Made by a program: the position numbers and the translations under genes | DNA from: Candidatus Alistipes faecigallinarum | Lineage (GTDB): Bacteria; Bacteroidota; Bacteroidia; Bacteroidales; Rikenellaceae | Reading direction: 5' to 3' | Assembly: GCA_019115605.1 (NCBI GenBank) | Contig: DXDG01000003.1 | Coordinates: 1 to 64,000 of the forward strand | Length of the DNA stretch: 64,000 nt | Shown: one piece after another, positions 16,732-24,042 of the stretch | How the letters are laid out: every line of letters starts with the position of its first letter | Numbering within the stretch: the stretch's first letter is position 1 | Notes under the pieces: model-generated | The model's database searches: none | The model's input: only the letters and a program-made list of their open reading frames with translations | Told to the model about the DNA's origin: nothing

Positions 16732-17367
16732 ATGAGTACCCTGGAACGAGCCATCGAGATTGCCACCGAGGCGCACCGCGGCCAGCGCGACAAGGCCGGG
16801 AACGACTATATCGGCCACCCGTTGCGGGTCATGGCCGCCGGTAAAACCCCCGAAGAGAAGATCGTCGGGGTGCTGCACGATGTGGTCGAGGACAGCGACT
16901 GGACGCTGGAGGAGCTGGCGGCCGAGGGGTTTGCGCCCGAAATCATCGAGGCGCTGCGCTGTTTGACCCACGCCGAAGAGGAGCCCTACGACCGTTATAT
17001 TGCTCGCGTAAAGGGCAATCCGCTGGCGGTAGCGGTCAAACTGAATGATTTGACGGACAACATGGATATTCGCCGCCTGCCGTACCTCTCGGACAAGGAT
17101 GTCAAGCGGCTGAAGCGTTATTTGCGGGCCTACAAGCAGCTGACCGGCGAGCCGACCTACTCGGTCTACGCCTGTCGTCAGGAGTATCCGAACGCCTATC
17201 TGCCCTGGACCGAGGCGGAGGATCTGGAGTTGACGCGCCGGTGGTGTGAGGGGGCGACGGAGGAGGAGCTGTCCGCCCATTTCCAGCGCAAGCCCGGTGC
17301 CATCCGTTCGCGCATCGAAAAGCTCGATTTGGAGCGGCTCTACGGAAAACGAGCCAAGCAATCCTGA
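16732..17367 (+). CDS. HD-domain phosphohydrolase (SpoT/MESH1-like) with C-terminal SANT-like helix-turn-helix
   Basis: 211 residues. Residues 1-125 match the metal-binding HD core of SpoT/MESH1-type hydrolases: EAHRGQRDKAGNDYIGHPLRV, VGVLHDVVEDSDW (HD plus ED), and VKLNDLTDNMD. Residues 150-200 form a separate small helical domain, PWTEAEDLELTRRWCEGATEEELSAHF, followed by a GAIRSRI helix, resembling Myb/SANT-type DNA-binding helices. A nucleotide or ppGpp hydrolase coupled to DNA binding is possible but unproven. No synthetase domain is present. Confidence 0.8.
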   Translation: MSTLERAIEIATEAHRGQRDKAGNDYIGHPLRVMAAGKTPEEKIVGVLHDVVEDSDWTLEELAAEGFAPEIIEALRCLTHAEEEPYDRYIARVKGNPLAVAVKLNDLTDNMDIRRLPYLSDKDVKRLKRYLRAYKQLTGEPTYSVYACRQEYPNAYLPWTEAEDLELTRRWCEGATEEELSAHFQRKPGAIRSRIEKLDLERLYGKRAKQS

Positions 17368-17428
17368 TCGCACGCCGCAGCCTCGGGTGCCGTCGGCGAA
17401 GTGCGGCGGAACGATAAACTGATTCGCA

Positions 17429-18358
17429 ATGATACTGAGCGTCAGCCGAAGAACCGATATTCCCGCCTTCTATTCGGACTGGTTTTACAACCGGATCCGG
17501 GAGGGGCAGGTGTGCGTCCGGAATCCGATGAACCGGCATCAGGTCAGCAAAATCCGGCTATCCCCCGATGTGATTGATTGCATCGTCTTTTGGAGCAAGA
17601 ATCCGGCGCCGATGCTGCCGCGTCTGGGCGAACTTGCGGACTACATGTACTATTTCCAGTTTACGGTCACTCCATACGACAGGGAGCTGGAGATGGGGCT
17701 TCCGCAGAAGGAGTCCGTGATCGAGACGTTCAGACGGCTGTCCGACCGGATTGGCCCCAAGCGGGTCATTTGGAGATATGACCCGATTCTGTTCTCGCAA
17801 GGCCTGGATGTCCGCTATCATCTGCACGGTTTTGAGGCAATCGCCAAACGGCTGGCATCCTGTACCCAAACCTGCGTGATCAGTTTTGTGGATCTGTATC
17901 AGAAGACGCGGCGCAATTTAAGGGAGACGACAGCCCGGGAACCGAGTGCGGATGAAATCACCCGATTGGCTGCGGGGATGGCGGCCATCGCATCAAGCTA
18001 TGGTATCCGGATTCAGACCTGTGCAGAACGGATAGATCTGGAGCCGATGGGCATCCGGCATGGCCGATGCGTCGACCGTGTGTTGATTGAGGAGTTGCTG
18101 GGGTGCAGGTTGAATGTTGCCAAGGACAGGAACCAACGGCCGGAGTGTGGATGTGTGCAGAGTGTGGATATCGGGGCTTATGATACATGCAACCACGGCT
18201 GTCTGTATTGCTATGCCAACACCGATACGAAGACGGCGTGTCGGAACCGGGTGTTGCATGACCCGTCGTCGCCGTTGTTGATCGGTCGTGTGGAGGAGGG
18301 TGATGTCGTAAAGGAGCGGGCGATCCGCTCGTTTAAGGTGAGCGATGCGCTTTTTTAG
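17429..18358 (+). CDS. DUF1848 family protein
   Basis: 309 residues. It starts MILSVSRRTDIPAFYSDWF, the usual DUF1848 opening, with internal TIM-barrel-like strands (IVFWSKNPAPML, RVIWRYDPILF, CVISFVDLY). The C-terminus carries CGCVQSVDIGAYDTCNHGCLYCY split as CGC and CNHGCLYC; the latter is a CX3CX2C motif, the classic radical-SAM iron-sulfur pattern, placed after rather than before the barrel. Family function is unknown; iron-sulfur binding is inferred from the cysteines. Confidence 0.85.
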   Translation: MILSVSRRTDIPAFYSDWFYNRIREGQVCVRNPMNRHQVSKIRLSPDVIDCIVFWSKNPAPMLPRLGELADYMYYFQFTVTPYDRELEMGLPQKESVIETFRRLSDRIGPKRVIWRYDPILFSQGLDVRYHLHGFEAIAKRLASCTQTCVISFVDLYQKTRRNLRETTAREPSADEITRLAAGMAAIASSYGIRIQTCAERIDLEPMGIRHGRCVDRVLIEELLGCRLNVAKDRNQRPECGCVQSVDIGAYDTCNHGCLYCYANTDTKTACRNRVLHDPSSPLLIGRVEEGDVVKERAIRSFKVSDALF

Positions 18359-18415
18359 GGGTAGATAATCCGGCCGCCCCGATGGGCTTGGGACCGGTCG
18401 GATCGATGCGTGCCG

Positions 18416-18709
18416 TTATCTCGGACGCCGGTTGCGAAGGACAAACTCGGTCGCCTCGCGATCCTTCTGTTCGGCGGTCCGCACGGGATTCTGCAGCAGC
18501 CACTGTTCCAACTCCTCGCGCAGGAAGTAGACATTCTTGCCGTGGGGCTTGTAGTGGGGGATGCGGGCGCTGTGGGTGAGTTTGTACATGTAGCTCGGTG
18601 AGATGCCTGTGAAGTCGCAGGCTTCGGAAAAGTTCAGGACATTCTTCTGTCCGCGCAGTAGTTGTTCGATGCGGTCGAGACGCTCCTCGACGGTTAGACT
18701 CATTTGCAT
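18416..18709 (-). CDS. Excisionase-like helix-turn-helix protein
   Basis: 97 residues from ATG 18709 (or 95 from ATG 18703). A short coiled start (SLTVEERLDRIEQLLRGQ) is followed by a MerR/HTH_17-type winged helix: NFSEACDFTGISPSYMYKLTHS, then IPHYKPHGKNVYFLREELEQWL. This layout is standard for excisionase/DNA-binding proteins of Bacteroidota integrative elements. It lies downstream of an integrase and an unknown membrane protein, all on the minus strand. A 14-bp palindrome 30 bp upstream may be its operator. Confidence 0.85.
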   Translation of the reverse strand: MQMSLTVEERLDRIEQLLRGQKNVLNFSEACDFTGISPSYMYKLTHSARIPHYKPHGKNVYFLREELEQWLLQNPVRTAEQKDREATEFVLRNRRPR

Positions 18710-18738
18710 AAAAACACAATTTAAAAGGTTTGACAAAG

Positions 18739-18752
18739 GCGTTGCGCAACGC
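18739..18752. promoter_or_regulatory. 14-bp palindrome GCGTTGCGCAACGC upstream of the excisionase-like gene
   Basis: Perfect inverted repeat 30 bp before the start codon, of operator size. No TAnnTTTG element was found here, so its role is uncertain. Confidence 0.35.
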
Positions 18753-18939
18753 ACGGGCTTGTAATTACAGAGACAAAGAAACGAAGAAAAAAAGCTGACG
18801 ACATTGTCTGCCAACGTTTCCGCTTGTTTGGACAATCTTTCCCATCTTTTTCCCGCGTACTGGCACCCTGCAAACACTACGGCGGAACCCCGCAAAGGGG
18901 GACTTCGTCCGTGCTTGTTGGCGGGCGTCTACGGACGGA

Positions 18940-19887
18940 CTATGACTGCGCAGCCTCCAGGGCCCGGATGCAGTCGAGAATCTGTTGCTCGCGTTTTGCG
19001 TCGATGATGTCGGCCATCTGCTTGGCCGCCGAGAGGTCCTTGGCCGTAAGCGGCTTGCCCAGCTTCGAGAGGAAGCACCCCTTGGCTCCCGCCACGCGCT
19101 GCCACTTCGGGGTGATGAAGCGCGCGGCGCTCAGCGATTCGAGCAGCAGTGCCAGCAGCTTGTTGTGGGTTGTCTGCAACGGTTCCGGGTGTTGGCAGGC
19201 GAGCAGCAGTTCAACCTCCGGGCGGGTGACGTCGCGCCGGAAGAGACCGATGCGGTTGATGTGTTCGGTCAGCAGGTCGAGCTGTCGGTCGGTAAGGCGC
19301 GGTGAGAAGTCCTCCGGCGTGGGGTCGAACCCCGTGCGGCTGCGATTGATGGCGCGGCGCTTCTCGGCCTGTGCCTGCAGGGCGGTTTCACGCTCCCGGG
19401 CCTGCTCCAGCTCCTCCTGCCGCTGCCGCGTGAAGCCGGCAATCTCCGCAACGGCGCTCTGCACCTCGTCGAGCCGGGTGTTGAGGTCGTCCCGTACGGA
19501 GGCAGGGTAGCGGTTATAGAGGTACGCGAAGGTCTGGTCGATGCGCCGCTGTTCGTCGCGCGTGAAATTGCCGTAGGCCAGCCGACGTTCGTAGTCGCGG
19601 TGCTGCTCGTCGAGGTAGCGGCGGGCCTCCGCACCGGAGAGTCCGCGGCACTCGATCTCACTCTCCAGGTAGTGGAGCGTGAAGCGGGGATCCCGGAAGA
19701 GGACGACACAGAAGGTGAGCCAGCTGAAGAGGACGACCAGCGCATAGAAGATCGACGCCGGCACCATCCATAACCAGCCCAGCAACCGGCTCCGACGCGC
19801 AAGCCGCATACGCACGCTTCCGATCCATGCACGGACCCGGCTGTTGGCACGACGGTGCGAGTAGCGGATGTATTCGATGCGGTTCAT
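18940..19887 (-). CDS. Hypothetical membrane-anchored coiled-coil protein of the mobile-element remnant
   Basis: 315 residues; not assigned to a named family. A basic N-terminus (residues 1-37, Arg-rich) is followed by one hydrophobic segment at about 38-63 (a single long or hairpin membrane segment). An Arg/Glu-rich helical region at about 90-185 includes RQRQEELEQARERETALQAQ, a probable coiled coil. The C-terminal about 120 residues (LTDRQLDLLTEHINRIGLF onward) look like an independent helical domain. The position between an integrase and an excisionase-like gene suggests a mobile-element accessory gene. The function is unknown. Confidence 0.65.
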   Translation of the reverse strand: MNRIEYIRYSHRRANSRVRAWIGSVRMRLARRSRLLGWLWMVPASIFYALVVLFSWLTFCVVLFRDPRFTLHYLESEIECRGLSGAEARRYLDEQHRDYERRLAYGNFTRDEQRRIDQTFAYLYNRYPASVRDDLNTRLDEVQSAVAEIAGFTRQRQEELEQARERETALQAQAEKRRAINRSRTGFDPTPEDFSPRLTDRQLDLLTEHINRIGLFRRDVTRPEVELLLACQHPEPLQTTHNKLLALLLESLSAARFITPKWQRVAGAKGCFLSKLGKPLTAKDLSAAKQMADIIDAKREQQILDCIRALEAAQS

Positions 19888-19933
19888 GGGCGGTCGGTTG
19901 CGGTGCGGGGGTGAAGGCTGATGCCCCGCCTTC

Positions 19934-19941
19934 CAAAGATA
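19934..19941 (-). promoter_or_regulatory. -7 promoter element (TATCTTTG)
   Basis: Reverse-strand TAnnTTTG just beyond the integrase stop codon and 47 bp upstream of the membrane protein start, so the membrane protein can be transcribed independently of the integrase. Confidence 0.6.
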
Positions 19942-19942
19942 A

Positions 19943-21067
19943 TCATAATTCCGGAATCCGGTTCACCGCTTCGCGTTTCTTCTCATCCATAATCTGCGCA
20001 TAGACCTGCGTGGTCTTCAGCTCGCGGTGGCCGAGGAGCTTCGAGAGTGTGTAGATCTCGGTGCCGAGCGAGAGCTGGAGCACGGCAAAGGTGTGGCGCC
20101 CGCAGTGGAAGGTGATGTGCTTCGTGATGCCCGCCTTCATGCACCATTCGCGCAGCGCGAGGTTGTGCCAGGCGGAGTATTTCAGCCCCGAGAAGACCCG
20201 CTCGTCGGCCTTGCCGCGCGGCCCCATGTAGCGCACGGCCTGCTCGGCGATGTCGAGGTACTCCAGACCGCGGGTCTTCTTCTGGCGGAAGACCACACGC
20301 GTGCCGCCGTCGAACTCCTGTACCTCGCCCCACGTCAGCTTGTTGATGTCGCTCCAGCGCATGCCCGTCAGACACGAGAAGATGAAGGCGTCCTTCAGTA
20401 CCGGGTACGAGCAGTCGGTCTTGACCAGCCGCTGCAGCTCCTCGACCGTGAGGTATTCGCGGTGGACGTCCTCGGTTCGTGTGGCCTTGACCCCCATGGC
20501 GGGCGATTGGGGAACAATCCCCTCCTCGACGGCCCGGTTCAGCGCCGCCTTGAACTTCAGGAAGTAGCTGTTCTGGCTGTTGGCCGAGAGGGCTGTGCCG
20601 CTCTTCGTGCGGGCCCGCTTGGCGAGGTAGTTGCGGAACCCCTCGACGAACCTCCGGTCGACCCGCTCGAAGGTGGTCTGCGTGCCCGCGTAGGCAATCA
20701 GGTGTTTCAGCATGCTGTCCCAGTTGCCCCAGTTGCCGGGCGAATCCTTGCGCTGCTCAATCATCCCGCGGATAAACTCGACCAGGTTGGTGCGGATCTT
20801 GAACTGTCCGGCGAACCCGTACTGTTCGTTCTGCTCGTCGAGCAGCCGTTTGGCCTTGACCTTCTCGGCCATCTCCAGGTTGATCTTGTTGTGGTCGCGC
20901 TCGGCCTTGTTGCGGGGCGTGGTGTAGAGGAAGTATTCGAGGGTCTCGAATCTGCGGCGGTGTTTGATCCGCCCCTCCTCATCGCGCGTGTAGCCATAGT
21001 AGTACTCCAGCACCAGTGAGGTGCGTCCCGTCGAGCGCTGCGGTTTTTGATGAAGTTTGATTTCCAT
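19943..21067 (-). CDS. Tyrosine recombinase/integrase of a Bacteroidota mobile element
   Basis: 374 residues from ATG 21067; an in-frame TTG at 21088 lies almost at the promoter and is rejected. An N-terminal arm-binding region (about 1-85) and a SAM-like core-binding domain (about 95-190) precede the catalytic domain. The catalytic residues are complete: Arg in SCLTGMRWSD, Lys in RQKKTRG, His-X-X-Arg in FHCGRHTF, His in LLGHREL and the nucleophile Tyr in TTQVYAQIM. It resembles integrases of Bacteroides conjugative or mobilizable elements. It is transcribed away from mnmE, 203 bp from the mnmE stop, as expected if the element integrated at the mnmE 3' end. Confidence 0.93.
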   Translation of the reverse strand: MEIKLHQKPQRSTGRTSLVLEYYYGYTRDEEGRIKHRRRFETLEYFLYTTPRNKAERDHNKINLEMAEKVKAKRLLDEQNEQYGFAGQFKIRTNLVEFIRGMIEQRKDSPGNWGNWDSMLKHLIAYAGTQTTFERVDRRFVEGFRNYLAKRARTKSGTALSANSQNSYFLKFKAALNRAVEEGIVPQSPAMGVKATRTEDVHREYLTVEELQRLVKTDCSYPVLKDAFIFSCLTGMRWSDINKLTWGEVQEFDGGTRVVFRQKKTRGLEYLDIAEQAVRYMGPRGKADERVFSGLKYSAWHNLALREWCMKAGITKHITFHCGRHTFAVLQLSLGTEIYTLSKLLGHRELKTTQVYAQIMDEKKREAVNRIPEL

Positions 21068-21090
21068 GGTGTCGAGGTTTTGGTTCAAGG

Positions 21091-21098
21091 CAAAGATA
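21091..21098 (-). promoter_or_regulatory. -7 promoter element (TATCTTTG) of the integrase
   Basis: Reverse-strand TAnnTTTG 23 bp before the integrase ATG; the repeat array begins 9 bp upstream of it and would overlap the -33 region. Confidence 0.7.
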
Positions 21099-21106
21099 GG
21101 AAAATA

Positions 21107-21170
21107 TTTTTACACTTTTTTACACCTCGGCGTTTTCAAGGTGTAAATGAAGTGTAAAATTTACACCTCG
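21107..21170. repeat. Array of five TTTACAC/GTGTAAA repeats between integrase and mnmE
   Basis: Copies: TTTTTACAC at 21107-21115, TTTTTTACACC at 21116-21126, GGTGTAAA at 21140-21147, and GTGTAAA-A-TTTACAC at 21152-21166 (a 15-bp palindrome counting as two). Two copies extend to TTACACCTCG. The layout resembles integrase arm-type or excisionase binding sites next to an attachment site, overlapping the integrase promoter. Confidence 0.65.
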
Positions 21171-21270
21171 TCGGCAAAAACGAACTCTAGAAAATCACTC
21201 GATTTTCTGTTGTAATTTGTTGATTTATTGGTGATTATTCTGCGTTTTGCTCGATTTTTCTTCGGTCGAG

Positions 21271-22650
21271 TTACTTTCCGATGCAGAAATTCGAAAAGAT
21301 GTTTTTCAGAATATCGTCCGGCGTGATGACTCCGCGGCCCGTAATCTCGCCCAGGTGCCGGATCACCTCGCGAATCTCCTCACTCAGAAGGTCTGTGGGA
21401 AGGGCTGCATCCAGCCCCTCCAGGGCGTGTGCCAATGATTTCCGGGCCGCCGTCAGGGCCTCATGGTGGCGGCTGTTTGAGACAACAGGATCTCCGTGGT
21501 AGACTCCTTCGGTGTCTACCGCATTCCGCAACGCTTTGCATAGTGCGTCGATTCCTTCACCCTGTCTGGCCGATATCCCGAGCGCTCCCTTCGGCAGGCG
21601 GAATCCTTCCGGTGCCGCATCCATCTTGTTATATACGGTCAGCATCCGTTGGTCGGGGCGTGTCTCGATCTGCGGTGCGGACTGATCCTGATCGCTGCCG
21701 TGCCGTGCATCGACAAGGCGGATCACCACCTGCGCCCGGCGGATGCTCTCCATTGTGCGCTCGATGCCCATCCGTTCCAGCCGGTCGTCGGTGGCGCGGA
21801 CGCCGGCCGTATCGAGAAACCGAAACAGAACGCCGGCGATATTGGCACGCTCCTCGATTACGTCGCGTGTCGTGCCGGCGATCTCCGAGACCATGGCGCG
21901 TTCTTCGTGCAGCAGCCGGTTCAGCAGGGTTGATTTTCCGACATTGGGCGCACCGACAATCGCAACGGCAATGCCCTCCTTGATGGCATTGCCCCATGCG
22001 AAGGAGCTGCACAGACGGCCGATTTCGCGGTCGATCTGCTCCATCGTGTCGCGAAGCGCCTGCCGATCGGCAAATTCGACATCCTCCTCCGAAAAGTCGA
22101 GTTCCAGTTCGAGCAGGGTGGTCAGATGCAGCAGCCGGTCGCGGAGTGCTTCGAGGGCCGAGGAGTAGCCGCCGCGCATCTGGTTCGTGGCCAGGGCATG
22201 TGCGGCCCGCGACGAGGCGGCGATCAGATCGCCGACGGCCTCGGCCTGCGAGAGGTCCAGTTTCCCGGCCAGATAGGCCCTCATGGTGAACTCGCCCGGT
22301 GTGGCCATGCGTCCGCCGGCGTCCGTGAGCAGCCGCAGGATCTCCGCGACGATGTAGGAGGAGCCGTGGCAGGAGATCTCGACCGAATCTTCGCCCGTAT
22401 AGGAGTGCGGAGCCCGGAATACGGCGGCCAGCACGTCGTCCACGATGCGTGGCGATTCGGCCTCGGCGGCCGGCGCATCCACGATTGTTCCGTAATGAAC
22501 CGTGTAGGGGGCGGCCTCGGCGAGCGGCGTACGGCCGCGGAAGATGCGGTCGCAGAGCGACAGCGCCTCCGCACCGCTCACGCGAATGACGGCGATGGCG
22601 CCTCCCGGAGCCGTAGCCGGGGCAACGATGGTATCGTGATCGGAGAGCAT
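21271..22650 (-). CDS. mnmE: tRNA modification GTPase MnmE
   Basis: 459 residues, full length. The N-terminal formyl-THF-binding domain (TIVAPATAPGGAIAVIRVSG) is followed by a helical domain and the inserted G domain with G1 GAPNVGKST, G3 DTAG and G4 NKMD, then the C-terminal CIGK tail whose Cys is catalytically required. With MnmG it makes the cmnm5 modification at wobble U34 of certain tRNAs. The start at 22650 lies 15 bp behind the lytic transglycosylase stop; it is the last gene of the parAB operon. Confidence 0.97.
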   Translation of the reverse strand: MLSDHDTIVAPATAPGGAIAVIRVSGAEALSLCDRIFRGRTPLAEAAPYTVHYGTIVDAPAAEAESPRIVDDVLAAVFRAPHSYTGEDSVEISCHGSSYIVAEILRLLTDAGGRMATPGEFTMRAYLAGKLDLSQAEAVGDLIAASSRAAHALATNQMRGGYSSALEALRDRLLHLTTLLELELDFSEEDVEFADRQALRDTMEQIDREIGRLCSSFAWGNAIKEGIAVAIVGAPNVGKSTLLNRLLHEERAMVSEIAGTTRDVIEERANIAGVLFRFLDTAGVRATDDRLERMGIERTMESIRRAQVVIRLVDARHGSDQDQSAPQIETRPDQRMLTVYNKMDAAPEGFRLPKGALGISARQGEGIDALCKALRNAVDTEGVYHGDPVVSNSRHHEALTAARKSLAHALEGLDAALPTDLLSEEIREVIRHLGEITGRGVITPDDILKNIFSNFCIGK

Positions 22651-22665
22651 GGCCGTCGATAACGC

Positions 22666-24039
22666 TTATCGGCCTTCGATGCGGAGCCGCTGTCCGATGC
22701 GGAGCTTGTGGGCGCTCTTGAGCTTGTTCCAGCGCATGAGCTGCGAGACGGTAACGTGGTAGCGGCGGGCGATGGCGCCGAGCGTGTCGCCGCGCTTGAC
22801 GACATAGACTGTGCCGCTCTGCTGCTGGCGTTTCTTCTCGATGTTGGCCGGATTGATATACTCCTTGAGGTAGAGCGAGTCCTTTCCGCGGATCTCCGCC
22901 TCGTGGGCGATGTATTGCGAGACGTTGCGCTGCGGGAGGACCAGCGTGTAGGTCTTGGTTGTGGCCGGGACGATGTCGAGCTTGTACTGCGGGTTGAGCA
23001 GCCGCAGCGTCTCCACCGGCAGGTCGATCGTCGAGGCGATCTGCTGGAAGTGCAGCAGGTGGTCGATGCGCACCGTATCGACCGACAGGGGCACGGGCGC
23101 CGGCTCGGGGTCGATGCCGTGCTGGCGGTGGTAGGCATAGGCGTACGAGGCGCCGATGAAGGCCGGGACATAGCCGCGGGTCTCGCGCGGCAGGTAGTCG
23201 TAGATCTCCCAGAAGGTCTTGCCGCCCGAGCGGGCGATGGCCTTGTTGACGTTGCCCGGACCGCAGTTGTAGGCCGCGATGGCCAGCGTCCAGTCGTTGT
23301 AGATGGCGTAGAGATCCTTCAGATAGCGGCAGGCAGCCTCCGTGGCGCGCACCGGGTCGCGGCGCTCGTCCACGAGCGAGTTGATCTCCAGGCCGTAGCT
23401 TTTGCCCGTCGAAGGCATGAACTGCCACAGACCGACGGCCCCGACCGGCGATACGGCCGTCGGCTGGAGGGCCGACTCGATGATCGGAAGGGCCCGCAGC
23501 TCGATCGGAAGCTCCTCGCGGAGCAGGGCGTTCTCGATGATCGGGAAGTAGTATTGCGAGAGCCCCAGGATACGGCTGATCGTGCCGTAGCGGGGATTGA
23601 TGTAGCGGTTGATATAGCCCTTGACGATGTAGTTGTAGGGGAGCGGGATGGGGGAGACGAGGGCCCGCAGCCGCTCGGCATAGAGCGTGTCAAGCACGGG
23701 GTCCGGGATCTCGGCCGTGGCCGTCGAGTCCTCGAGAACGAAACGGTCGAAGAACTCCGTGAAGGCCTCCGCCTGCTGCCGCTCGTGCCATACGGCTACC
23801 AGTGAGTCGGCCTGTGCTGCCGTAAGTCCCAGCGTGAGGTCATTGACGGGCTCCGGTTCGGGTTCCGGTTCGGGTTCCGGCGCTGCGGGAGTCTCGGCGA
23901 CCGGTGCCGGGGCGGGTGCGGCGACCTGCTCGGTCTGCTCTTTTCGGCGGTCGCGTCTCTTTTTGCGCGGTCTGCGGTCGAGGGCCGAGGCCGAAGCGGC
24001 GACCGAGAGCAGCAGCACGAGGGTGAGGAGTTTCTTCAT
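22666..24039 (-). CDS. Lytic murein transglycosylase (MltD-like) with LysM domain
   Basis: 457 residues. A signal peptide (ASASALD) and a basic/EPEPEP-repeat linker run to about residue 65. The SLT catalytic domain at about 150-300 has the catalytic Glu in LPIIESALQPTAVSPVGA, followed by GLWQFMPSTGKSYGL and AIAAYNCGPGNVNKAI. A C-terminal LysM at about 410-455 carries YVVKRGDTLGAIARRYHV. It cleaves peptidoglycan with formation of 1,6-anhydro-muropeptides in the periplasm. It sits 3 bp after the DUF5683 gene, in the parAB operon, an arrangement common in Bacteroidales. Confidence 0.93.
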   Translation of the reverse strand: MKKLLTLVLLLSVAASASALDRRPRKKRRDRRKEQTEQVAAPAPAPVAETPAAPEPEPEPEPEPVNDLTLGLTAAQADSLVAVWHERQQAEAFTEFFDRFVLEDSTATAEIPDPVLDTLYAERLRALVSPIPLPYNYIVKGYINRYINPRYGTISRILGLSQYYFPIIENALLREELPIELRALPIIESALQPTAVSPVGAVGLWQFMPSTGKSYGLEINSLVDERRDPVRATEAACRYLKDLYAIYNDWTLAIAAYNCGPGNVNKAIARSGGKTFWEIYDYLPRETRGYVPAFIGASYAYAYHRQHGIDPEPAPVPLSVDTVRIDHLLHFQQIASTIDLPVETLRLLNPQYKLDIVPATTKTYTLVLPQRNVSQYIAHEAEIRGKDSLYLKEYINPANIEKKRQQQSGTVYVVKRGDTLGAIARRYHVTVSQLMRWNKLKSAHKLRIGQRLRIEGR

Positions 24040-24042
24040 CGT

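Larger units (their letters stand above)
18416..21170 (-). mobile_element. Integrative-element remnant (integrase, membrane protein, excisionase-like gene, repeat array)
   Basis: Three minus-strand genes of mobile-element type plus the TTTACAC repeat array next to the integrase. No mobilization, replication or conjugation gene is present, so this is a remnant or a minimal cassette. The boundaries are approximate: no direct repeat of the mnmE 3' end was found on the left side. Confidence 0.6.

Noticed and set aside
18360..21300. Direct repeats marking both ends of the integrase element
   Set aside because: The mnmE 3'-end sequence was looked for on the left side (16-19 kb) and not found, so att sites are not annotated.
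23820..23885. Repeat of GGTTCC/GGTTCG in the transglycosylase gene
   Set aside because: It simply encodes the EPEPEP linker common in periplasmic and cell-wall proteins; not a separate element.
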